Shown here piece after piece: positions 32,855-40,030 of a stretch of DNA of 64,000 nucleotides. The DNA comes from UBA11358 sp049517655. GTDB taxonomy: Bacteria; Verrucomicrobiota; Verrucomicrobiia; Limisphaerales; UBA11358. Made by a program: the position numbers and the translations under genes. The DNA lies in the NCBI GenBank assembly GCA_049517655.1, contig JBEKRQ010000001.1, positions 124,001 to 188,000 on the forward strand, written 5' to 3'. The notes beneath the pieces are model-generated. The model ran no database searches. It had not been told where the DNA came from and worked only from the letters and a program-made list of their open reading frames with translations. Within the stretch, counting starts at the first letter, position 1. Each line of letters begins with the position of its first letter.

Positions 32855-34498
32855 TTGAAAATCGGCCTGCTCCAACTCAACTCGACCATCGGCGATTTCA
32901 CAACCAACCGCCGGAAACTCCTCGACGGTTACGAAAAAGCCTGTGCCGCCGGCGCGGAATTTGTCATCGCGCCGGAATTGTTTTTATGCGGCTACCCGCC
33001 GCGCGATTTGCTCCTGCGCGCCGATTTCATTGAGGCCAATCTCGCCGCGCTCGCCAAAACCGCCAAAAGCATTGGTCCCATTCCATTGTGCGTTGGCTGC
33101 GTTGACAAAAATGCCGACCAGCCCGGACGGGCGCTCCGGAATTCCGCCGCTGTTTTGCAAAAAGGGAAAATCATCTGGCGCACGCACAAATCGCTGTTGC
33201 CGACTTATGACGTTTTTGACGAGGACCGCTATTTCGAGCCGGCAAAAAACATCACGCCGTTCGAGTTTAAAGGCCGTAAATTTGGCATCACGATTTGCGA
33301 GGACATTTGGAACGACCAGGACTTTTGGCCGGAACGACTGTATCGCCGTGATCCAATCAAGGAACTCATCGCGCAAGGCGCGGAAGTCATCTTCAATATT
33401 TCCGCTTCACCGTGGCACGATGGCAAGGAACGCGTTCGATTGGAAATGCTTCAGCGCGTCGCGCGCGACGAGCGCGTGCCGCTAGCGCAAGTCAATCTCG
33501 TTGGCGCGAATGACGAATTGATTTTCGACGGCCATAGTGTCGTGCTCAATCGACGGGGTGACCCTTTGGCATTTGGCAGGGGATTTGCCGAGGACGTTTT
33601 TGTCGCAGACATGGACGCCGACCCGCCACCGCGGAAAATCGAATGGCCGGTTCGTGAGCAGCAGATTTTCTCCGCGCTCTCGCTCGGCATCCGCGATTAC
33701 GTTCACAAATGCGGTTTCAAATCGGTCATCGTCGGTTTGTCCGGCGGCATTGACTCGGCGCTGACAGCGGTGCTGGCGGCGGAGGCGCTCGGCCCGGACA
33801 AAGTGCTGGGCGTTTCAATGCCCGCGCGTTACTCGAGCGCAGGCAGTCTGAGCGACGCCGAGGTGCTCGCAAAAAATCTCGGCATCCGTTATGAAGTCCT
33901 GCCGATAGAACCCGTCTTCCAATCGGTCGAGAAACAACTGACGCGGGTTTTTGCCGGAACGAAGCCGAACGAAACCGAGGAAAACGTGCAATCACGTCTG
34001 CGCGGCGTAACATTAATGGCGCTGTCGAACAAGTTCGGCGCGCTGGTGTTGACGACCGGCAACAAATCCGAAATGGCCGTCGGCTATTGCACGCTTTATG
34101 GCGACATGTGCGGCGCCCTGGCGCCACTCGCGGACGTTTTCAAGACGGACATTTACAACATCGCGCGCTGGGTAAACCGGGAACACGAAATCATTCCCAT
34201 CGCTTCAATCAACAAGCCCCCAAGCGCCGAACTGCGGCCGAACCAAAAAGATCAGGATTCATTGCCGCCATACGAAGTGTTGGACAAAATTTTGAGTGCT
34301 TACATCGTGCAGGATTTGAACAGGGAAGAAATCATCAAACGCGGATTTGACGCGGTGGTTGTGAACGACGTCATCAATAAAATCACGTTCAGCGAATACA
34401 AACGCCGTCAGGCTGCGCCGGGCTTGAAAGCATCACCGCGCGCGTTTGGTATCGGGCGTCGCATTCCCATCGCGCAAAAATTCCTCGCAAAGATTTGA
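32855..34498 (+). CDS. nadE: glutamine-dependent NAD+ synthetase
   Basis: Amidates deamido-NAD using glutamine. The N-terminal nitrilase-type amidase carries E41 (IAPELFLCGYPPRDLL), the Lys in RTHKSLLPTYDVFDE and the Cys in ITICEDIWND. The C-terminal synthetase has the P-loop GLSGGIDSALTAVLA and TTGNKSEMAVGYCTLYGDM. No in-frame ATG lies near the conserved start, so TTG 32855 (LKIGLLQLN) is taken as the start, giving 547 residues; the open frame runs further up, through the glycosyltransferase gene in another frame. It is a housekeeping gene placed inside an EPS cluster. Confidence 0.93.
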   Translation: MKIGLLQLNSTIGDFTTNRRKLLDGYEKACAAGAEFVIAPELFLCGYPPRDLLLRADFIEANLAALAKTAKSIGPIPLCVGCVDKNADQPGRALRNSAAVLQKGKIIWRTHKSLLPTYDVFDEDRYFEPAKNITPFEFKGRKFGITICEDIWNDQDFWPERLYRRDPIKELIAQGAEVIFNISASPWHDGKERVRLEMLQRVARDERVPLAQVNLVGANDELIFDGHSVVLNRRGDPLAFGRGFAEDVFVADMDADPPPRKIEWPVREQQIFSALSLGIRDYVHKCGFKSVIVGLSGGIDSALTAVLAAEALGPDKVLGVSMPARYSSAGSLSDAEVLAKNLGIRYEVLPIEPVFQSVEKQLTRVFAGTKPNETEENVQSRLRGVTLMALSNKFGALVLTTGNKSEMAVGYCTLYGDMCGALAPLADVFKTDIYNIARWVNREHEIIPIASINKPPSAELRPNQKDQDSLPPYEVLDKILSAYIVQDLNREEIIKRGFDAVVVNDVINKITFSEYKRRQAAPGLKASPRAFGIGRRIPIAQKFLAKI

Positions 34499-34512
34499 CA
34501 GTGCAAAAAGAT

Positions 34513-35466
34513 ATGCAACCCCCGCGTTTGACAGCATTCAATCCTGGCGCTGCATCGCAGTCAAACGGCGTTGAGCATTTCGGAAAATCCTCCAAAACAT
34601 TTTCCATCATCACGCCGAGTTTCCGCAGTTCGGAATGGCTCAAGCTTTGCATCGCGTCCGTCGCCGACCAGCAAGGGGTCGAGTTCGAGCACATCGTGCA
34701 GGATTCCTGTTCGGACGACGGCACGCAGGATTGGTTGCCATACGACAAACGCGTTCGGGCGTTCATTGAAAAAGACGGGGGCATGTATGATGCCATCAAT
34801 CGCGGCTACCGGCGCGCGCAAGGCGATATTCTCGCCTACCTGAATTGCGATGAACAATATCTGCCCGGCGCGCTCAAAACGGCAGGCGAATTTTTTGAAA
34901 AGCATCCTGAAGTTGAAGTTGCGCTTGCCGGCACAATCGTCGTTGATGGCAACGGCAGATATATTTGCCATCGCCATTCCATAACGCCTCATCCCCAGGG
35001 TATCCATTACCGTTTTCCAATCCTGACAAGCTCCGTTTTTATCCGACGCAGCGTCATTCACGACCGGGGCATTTTTTTCGATACGCATTGGCACGATCTT
35101 GGCGATTTTCACTGGATTCTAGCGCTAATGAAAAACAAGGTGCCGATGGCTGTCTGTAAAAGCGTTACGTCGGTTTTTGCCGACACCGGTAAGAACATGA
35201 ATCTGAAACCCAACGCGATCCGCGAAAAAAATGAAACGGCGGCCATGGTGCCGCGCTGGGTCCGGGCGCTTAAACCGGTCTGGATTCTTCATCACCGCCT
35301 GCGCCGGCTCGCCGCCGGACATTTCTTCATACGCCCGACAAGTTATTCCATTTACACATTTCAAAGCCCCGAACAACGCGTCTGTTTTGATGTGCCGAAA
35401 CCCACGGCCGTCTGGTGGAATCGCATCCGCCCCCAAGCAAGTTCGAATGTAATTGCATTTATCTGA
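34513..35466 (+). CDS. glycosyltransferase, GT2-like
   Basis: A 317-residue GT-A-fold transferase: FSIITPSFRSSEWLKLCIAS at the N-terminus, QDSCSDDGTQDW, EKDGGMYDAINRGYRRAQGD (the WcaA-type motif) and LNCDEQYLPGAL with the DxD-like metal site. Possible starts are TTG 34495 overlapping the nadE stop, GTG 34501 and ATG 34513; the ATG is chosen. It would extend the oligosaccharide unit of the exopolysaccharide. Confidence 0.87.
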   Translation: MQPPRLTAFNPGAASQSNGVEHFGKSSKTFSIITPSFRSSEWLKLCIASVADQQGVEFEHIVQDSCSDDGTQDWLPYDKRVRAFIEKDGGMYDAINRGYRRAQGDILAYLNCDEQYLPGALKTAGEFFEKHPEVEVALAGTIVVDGNGRYICHRHSITPHPQGIHYRFPILTSSVFIRRSVIHDRGIFFDTHWHDLGDFHWILALMKNKVPMAVCKSVTSVFADTGKNMNLKPNAIREKNETAAMVPRWVRALKPVWILHHRLRRLAAGHFFIRPTSYSIYTFQSPEQRVCFDVPKPTAVWWNRIRPQASSNVIAFI

Positions 35467-35490
35467 TTCGTCGGCCAGTCTCCCAGCTTT

Positions 35491-36471
35491 ATGCAAGGTA
35501 AAATTTTAGTCGCAGGCGCGGGCGGATTTATCGGCGGCCATATTGTGGCCGAATTACTTCGCAAAGGGCACAAGGACATTCGGGCTGTGGACATCAAGCC
35601 GTTCAGCGAATGGCATCAGCATTTCCCGAAGGTGGAAAATGTGTCGCTGGATTTGCGGCTAAGGGACGCCTGCGAACGCGCCGCCAAAGGCGTGGAGCAG
35701 GTCTATAATCTGGCCGCCGACATGGGCGGCATGGGTTTCATCGAAAATAACAAGGGACTTTGCATGTTGTCTGTCCTTATCAACACACATTTGTTGATGG
35801 CAGCCCATGCGGCAGGGGTAAAACGCTACTTTTATTCCTCTTCCGCCTGTGTTTACGCCGCAGACAAACAGACTGATGTGAATGTGACCGGTCTTCGCGA
35901 AGCCGACGCTTATCCGGCCATGCCGGAGGACGGCTACGGATGGGAAAAGTTGTTCAGCGAACGCATGTGCAGGCATTTCACAGAAGATTTCGGCCTGGTC
36001 ACGCGCGTGGCGCGCTTTCACAACGTTTATGGCCCGCATGGGACCTATGATGGTGGTCGCGAGAAGGCGCCGGCCGCCATTTGTCGCAAAGTGATCAAGG
36101 CCAAATTGAACGGCGAGCATGAAATTGAAATCTGGGGCAATGGCAAACGGACGCGCAGTTTTATGTATATTGACGATTGCATCGAGGGCATTGACCGCAT
36201 CATGCGAAGCGAGAAGGTGACTTTTCCAATCAATCTTGGGAGCGCGGAAAAAGTTTCCATCAACCAGCTCGTGGACATTGTTGAGGACATCGCGGGCGTC
36301 AAATTGAAACGCAATTATAATCTTTCCGCCCCAAAAGGCGTCAACGGTCGTAACAGCGACAACACAATCATAAAACAAATATTGGGTTGGGAGCCATCCA
36401 TCCCGTTGCGGACCGGCATGGAAAAAACTTATGCCTGGATTTACGACGAGATGACCAAAAGCAAAAAATAA
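35491..36471 (+). CDS. GDP-mannose 3,5-epimerase-like SDR
   Basis: A 326-residue extended SDR. ILVAGAGGFIGGHIVAELL is the NAD site. NLAADMGGMGFIENN and YSSSACVY are hallmark segments of GDP-mannose 3,5-epimerase, and DGYGWEKLFSERM holds the catalytic Tyr/Lys. It would make GDP-L-galactose or GDP-L-gulose. It is 24 bases after the GT2 gene, so the plus-strand set GT4-nadE-GT2-epimerase is probably one unit. Confidence 0.88.
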   Translation: MQGKILVAGAGGFIGGHIVAELLRKGHKDIRAVDIKPFSEWHQHFPKVENVSLDLRLRDACERAAKGVEQVYNLAADMGGMGFIENNKGLCMLSVLINTHLLMAAHAAGVKRYFYSSSACVYAADKQTDVNVTGLREADAYPAMPEDGYGWEKLFSERMCRHFTEDFGLVTRVARFHNVYGPHGTYDGGREKAPAAICRKVIKAKLNGEHEIEIWGNGKRTRSFMYIDDCIEGIDRIMRSEKVTFPINLGSAEKVSINQLVDIVEDIAGVKLKRNYNLSAPKGVNGRNSDNTIIKQILGWEPSIPLRTGMEKTYAWIYDEMTKSKK

Positions 36472-36485
36472 ATTCGATTCATGGC

Positions 36486-36503
36486 AGCGGACGCAAGTCC
36501 GCT
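36486..36503. terminator. hairpin between convergent genes, possible terminator
   Basis: agcggac-gcaa-gtccgct forms a perfect 7-bp stem in the 58-base gap between the convergent epimerase and KDPG aldolase genes. It is followed by ctcttatct on the plus strand, a poor T-tract. The sequence also has the look of a multicopy palindrome, so the terminator role is inferred from position. Confidence 0.45.
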
Positions 36504-36529
36504 CTTATCTGAAAATTTTGGACCAACAT

Positions 36530-37171
36530 CTACGGTTTCGAAAATTGTGCGGCTACTTTTAACGCTTCGGTTGTCAATGCGGTGATTTTTGACCACGCCT
36601 TTTCCGTGATGAGCTTGCGGTCACCCATCCAGGAACCGCCGACCGCTGCGACTTGCGGCAGCGCCAGATAATTCGGCAGTGTCGCCGCGTTGATACCGCC
36701 TGTCGGGACAAATTTCACGCCGGTATGCGCGAATGGCCCGGCCAATGCCTTGAGCATCGCCGCGCCGCCCGCCGGTTCCGCCGGAAAAAATTTCAGTCGT
36801 GTAAAACCCAGATGCAACGCGCGGTCTACTTCAGTCGGCGTCATGACGCCGGGGAAAAACGGCATATTGCGTTCCTGTGCGGCTTTCAAAACCGACTCAT
36901 TCAGGCCGGGCGACACGCCGAATTGCGCGCCGACATCAATCGCGCGCTGCACCTGTTCTGGCGACAGCAACGTGCCTGCGCCAATGCCCATCTCCGGCAG
37001 GCGTTGGCGGATGCGTTGGACGGATTCGGCGGCGGCGGCAGTGCGGAAGGTGATTTCCATGACATTCAATCCGCCGGCGAGCAGCGCTTCTGCAAGCGGC
37101 ACGGCATCCTCCACCCGGTCAACCACTGTGATGCAAAGCAACCGTTGTTTGAGAAAAGGTTCCGTATTCAT
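36530..37171 (-). CDS. eda: KDPG/KHG aldolase
   Basis: A 213-residue class I aldolase that cleaves 2-keto-3-deoxy-6-phosphogluconate to pyruvate and glyceraldehyde 3-phosphate. Motifs are GGLNVMEITFRT (catalytic Glu), GAGTLLSPEQV, GVSPGL, FFPGVMTPTE, RLKFFPAEPAGG (Schiff-base Lys) and KFVPTGGIN. No dehydratase gene is adjacent, so it may act in Entner-Doudoroff or uronate breakdown. Confidence 0.93.
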   Translation of the reverse strand: MNTEPFLKQRLLCITVVDRVEDAVPLAEALLAGGLNVMEITFRTAAAAESVQRIRQRLPEMGIGAGTLLSPEQVQRAIDVGAQFGVSPGLNESVLKAAQERNMPFFPGVMTPTEVDRALHLGFTRLKFFPAEPAGGAAMLKALAGPFAHTGVKFVPTGGINAATLPNYLALPQVAAVGGSWMGDRKLITEKAWSKITALTTEALKVAAQFSKP

Positions 37172-37235
37172 AAATCAACGTGCGAATAATACACAGTCGG
37201 GGCGGCGAGTGAACTTGAAACTGAAATCACCGATT

Positions 37236-37334
37236 AAAGCGGCGGCGGGTTGCCTCAGTCCAAGACGCGAAGCGTTTGCCCATGACTTACGAATTGCGCG
37301 GAGCGTCTTGGAGTGCGCCAGTCTTCTGGCGCTT
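37236..37334. repeat. inverted repeat with ~32-bp arms
   Basis: The left arm (37236-37268, ending tccaagacgc) is imperfectly inverted relative to the right arm (37303-37334, beginning gcgtcttgga), with a ~34-base centre. Each arm also has its own small palindrome (for example gcgccagtcttctggcgc). The rest of 37172-37432, including a ccgcgtaatctgcgg motif near 37410, holds no gene. It looks like a non-coding mobile-type palindromic repeat. Confidence 0.65.
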
Positions 37335-37432
37335 CCGGCAGGAACGATGAAAAGTTGCACCTGTTTCCACGGACTGCGCAGATTTGATTTTAATTTCCGG
37401 GAATCCGCGTAATCTGCGGTTGAAACAAGACC

Positions 37433-37662
37433 ATGAACTTTTCCATCGAGTACATCGGGGTTCCGTCCGCCAATCCGGTCGCATTGAAAAATTGGTATGA
37501 GCGCGTGCTGGGCGCGCGACTGATTTGGGACAACGGCCGGAATCCACCGACATTTTGCTCGCGCTGGCGGGTGGCGGTCGCGTTTTATTTTTTAAGGATT
37601 GCGAAGGTAATTTACTGCATTTGGTTGAGCGTCCGAGGAATTTTTGTAGCGGCGGTCTGTGA
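37433..37662 (+). pseudogene. broken VOC (glyoxalase/bleomycin-resistance) protein
   Basis: The first frame gives MNFSIEYIGVPSANPVALKN and WYERVLGARLIWDNG, the usual VOC N-terminus. The C-terminal VOC segment FFKDCEGNLLHLVERPRNF is present but in the next frame, so a shift occurs near 37545. Only about 20 residues lie between these parts where ~70 are expected, so there is also an internal deletion. The stop lies inside a gtagcggcggtc palindrome (37646-37669), suggesting repeat insertion at the gene's end. Confidence 0.85.
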
Positions 37663-37669
37663 CCGCCGG
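37646..37669. repeat. short dispersed palindrome
   Basis: ggcggtc-tgt-gaccgcc with a leading gtagc. A related hairpin, also adjoining gtagcggcggt on the minus strand, is at 59288-59312. Both are non-coding or at gene ends. Confidence 0.6.
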
Positions 37670-37709
37670 AAGGAGAAAAAACTGCGACGCTCACAGAGCA
37701 CCGCTATAG

Positions 37710-38138
37710 TTATTTTTTCTGCTCGCGGACGACGAGCATGGGAATCGAAGTCTTGTGACGGACTTCGGTGATGGTGCTGCCGTGAAAAAAATCGCCGAAC
37801 AGGCGATGGCCATGACTCGCCATTGCGATCAAATCACAACTTTCACCTTCGGCGGCCTTGAGAATTTCCTCCGGCGGATCACCCAGTGCCAGCATGGTTT
37901 GGGTTGAAAATCCTTCGCTGCGGAGCTGGCTGGCGACTTTTTCCAGATACTCGCGGTCATTTTTCATTTCCTCGGACTCGGCAAGCTTGAGTTGATTGAA
38001 ATTGCGCGCGACCCAGCCGTCGGCGACATGCAGCAACAACAATTTTGCCCCGGTCAACCTGACCAGCGGTTTGATGTGGTCAAGAATGACCCGGTCCGTT
38101 GCGCTGTTTTCAAGCGGAATAAGAATGTGCTGATACAT
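37710..38138 (-). CDS. universal stress protein, UspA family
   Basis: A 142-residue UspA-fold protein. HILIPLENSATDRVILDHI starts the fold and IAMASHGHRLFGDFFHGSTI carries the ATP-binding G-x2-G-x9-G(S/T) pattern (imperfect: SHGHR rather than GxxG). It starts 8 bases after the Nramp transporter gene and is surely co-transcribed with it; Usp domains also occur fused to or beside transporters, so a regulatory role is plausible. Confidence 0.9.
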   Translation of the reverse strand: MYQHILIPLENSATDRVILDHIKPLVRLTGAKLLLLHVADGWVARNFNQLKLAESEEMKNDREYLEKVASQLRSEGFSTQTMLALGDPPEEILKAAEGESCDLIAMASHGHRLFGDFFHGSTITEVRHKTSIPMLVVREQKK

Positions 38139-38146
38139 TTGCTTCG

Positions 38147-39547
38147 CTATTGTGTAAGCAGACCGAGATGCCCGTAGAACGCCTTCAGAACGGAACCCGG
38201 CATGAAGGTGTCAAAGAGCAATTTCGCGTTCAGGATGATGATGATTCCGGCGGTCGTCCAGCCGAGAATTTTGATCCAGAGCGGATTCACAAACTCGCCC
38301 ATCTTGGCTTTTTCGCTGGTGAACCGCATCAACGGCCAGACGGCGAATCCCAACTGCATGCTCAACACGACCTGGCTGGCGACGAGCAGTTCCGTGGTTT
38401 TGCTTTCGCCAAAGATGCCAATGATGCAAACGGCTGGAACAATCGCGAGGGCGCGTGTCATCAATCGGCGCAACCACGGGCGGAGCCGGATATTCACAAA
38501 ACCTTCCATCACGACCTGCCCGGCCAGCGTGCCGGTCAGAGTGGAATTTTGTCCCGAAGCCAGGAGCGCCACGGCAAATAGAATGCTCGCTCCGCCAACG
38601 CCAAGCAGCGGACTAAGCAATTTGTAAGCATCTCGAATCTCCGCAACATTCTGATGACCGGACCAGTGAAATGCCGACGCCGCAAGAATGAGAATTGAGC
38701 CATTGACGAGCAGGGCGAACATCAGCGCCAGTGTCGAGTCTATGGTCGCAAATTTGATGGCCTCGCGTTTGCCGCTGGCGTTTTGATCGAATTTGCGCGT
38801 TTGGACAATTGAAGAATGCAGGTAAAGGTTGTGCGGCATCACCGTCGCCCCGATGATGCCAATGCTAACGTAGAGCATGTTCTGATTCTTGATGATTTCA
38901 GGGCTGGGAATGAAACCCAGCATCATTCCCGCGAGATTGGGCTTGGAAAAGAAAAGTTCCGCCGCAAAACAAGCGCCGATGGTCGCAATCAGGGTGATGA
39001 CCAAAGCTTCGACGAAACGGAACCCTTTGCTTTGCAAATACAGCACGACGAGCACGTCCGCGGCTGTGATGGCGCAACCCCAAACCAGCGGAATACCAAA
39101 GAGCAATTGCAAGGCGATGGCCGAGCCGACGACTTCGGCCAAATCACAGGCGGCGATGGCAATTTCGCAAAGAATCCAGAGGAACCACACGGTGGGTGTT
39201 GAATAATGATCGCGGCAGGCCTGCGCCAAGTCGCGTCCCGTGGCGATGCCAAGTTTGATGGACAAGTGCTGGAGCAGAATTGCCATCAGGTTGGAAACCA
39301 TGACGATGGAGAGCAGCGTGTAGCCAAACTGTGCGCCACCCGACAGGTCGGTAGCCCAGTTTCCGGGGTCCATGTAGCCGACGGCCACGAGAAAGCCGGG
39401 GCCGGAAAAAGCCAGCAGTTTTCTCCAAAAAGAAGCTGTTGTCGGAACGACAATGCTGCGGTGAACTTCCGGCAGTGAAACCTGTCCGGTCGGTTTGCGC
39501 CAGCCCTGATTCGAATCTGTCGGAGAGGTTCTATCGTCGGCTTTCAC
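38147..39547 (-). CDS. Nramp-family divalent metal transporter
   Basis: A 466-residue transporter for Mn2+/Fe2+ driven by protons. TM1 carries GYMDPGNWATD, the metal-binding DPGN motif, and TM6 carries ATVMPHNLYLHSS with the MPH motif; about 11 TM segments follow the hydrophilic N-terminus of ~40 residues. The start is GTG 39547; no ATG exists before the DPGN motif. No MntR box or manganese riboswitch was recognised upstream. Confidence 0.92.
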   Translation of the reverse strand: MKADDRTSPTDSNQGWRKPTGQVSLPEVHRSIVVPTTASFWRKLLAFSGPGFLVAVGYMDPGNWATDLSGGAQFGYTLLSIVMVSNLMAILLQHLSIKLGIATGRDLAQACRDHYSTPTVWFLWILCEIAIAACDLAEVVGSAIALQLLFGIPLVWGCAITAADVLVVLYLQSKGFRFVEALVITLIATIGACFAAELFFSKPNLAGMMLGFIPSPEIIKNQNMLYVSIGIIGATVMPHNLYLHSSIVQTRKFDQNASGKREAIKFATIDSTLALMFALLVNGSILILAASAFHWSGHQNVAEIRDAYKLLSPLLGVGGASILFAVALLASGQNSTLTGTLAGQVVMEGFVNIRLRPWLRRLMTRALAIVPAVCIIGIFGESKTTELLVASQVVLSMQLGFAVWPLMRFTSEKAKMGEFVNPLWIKILGWTTAGIIIILNAKLLFDTFMPGSVLKAFYGHLGLLTQ

Positions 39548-39618
39548 CAGAAATGGAGATTAATACAGCGCGGGTTTGAGTCAAACAAAGTCGGAATGAG
39601 ATAATGGGTCAATTTGCT

Positions 39619-39733
39619 GTAGTGTGCGCTGCTTGTCGCACCGCAGCCAGGCGAAGGCTGATCCTCAGCGCACTATTGGCTGGGACCCAGGCTTCGCCGA
39701 AGGCTGCGCCGAGGCGAGCAGCCGACGTTACAC
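39619..39733. repeat. imperfect palindromic dispersed element
   Basis: tgtagtgtgcgctgcttgtc at the left and gcgagcagccgacgttaca at the right are imperfect inverted ends, and the interior holds agtg..cgctg/cagcgcact and ggcgaaggct/aggcttcgcc pairs. No gene is seen in 39548-39796. It sits between the Nramp promoter region and the truncated DUF971 gene. Confidence 0.6.
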
Positions 39734-39796
39734 TTCAAATCATGCCACCTTCCGGAATCATTGGGCGGTGAATGGGGCGTGGGATAACTTCACCGC

Positions 39797-40030
39797 GTGC
39801 GACCGGCGGATATCCAAGTTATCGGGACCGAACTGACGATCAAGTGGAACGATGGCAGCGGGCAATTCATTCCATTGGAAAAACTGCGGTGGTGTTGTCC
39901 GTGTGCGGGATGCAAGGGCGGGGTGGACATCATGAGCAACGTTTACAAAAACCCGGGAAAGGTTTCTGACCCCGAAGGCTCGTTAAAAAGCGTGCCGGAT
40001 ATGAATTATTGCAATGGAATGACGCGATAA
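39797..40030 (+). pseudogene. 3'-truncated DUF971 gene
   Basis: Starts at GTG with RPADIQVIGTELTIKWNDG, then LRWCCPCAGCKGGVDIM and NVYKNPGK, which is the N-terminal half of a DUF971 protein (related to the N-terminus of gamma-butyrobetaine hydroxylase). The usual second half (~40 residues with a GxYxxxxLR-type ending) is missing: after about 39960 the sequence is unrelated and the frame runs into the antisense end of the 40006-43119 gene. It looks cut off by a rearrangement. Confidence 0.75.
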
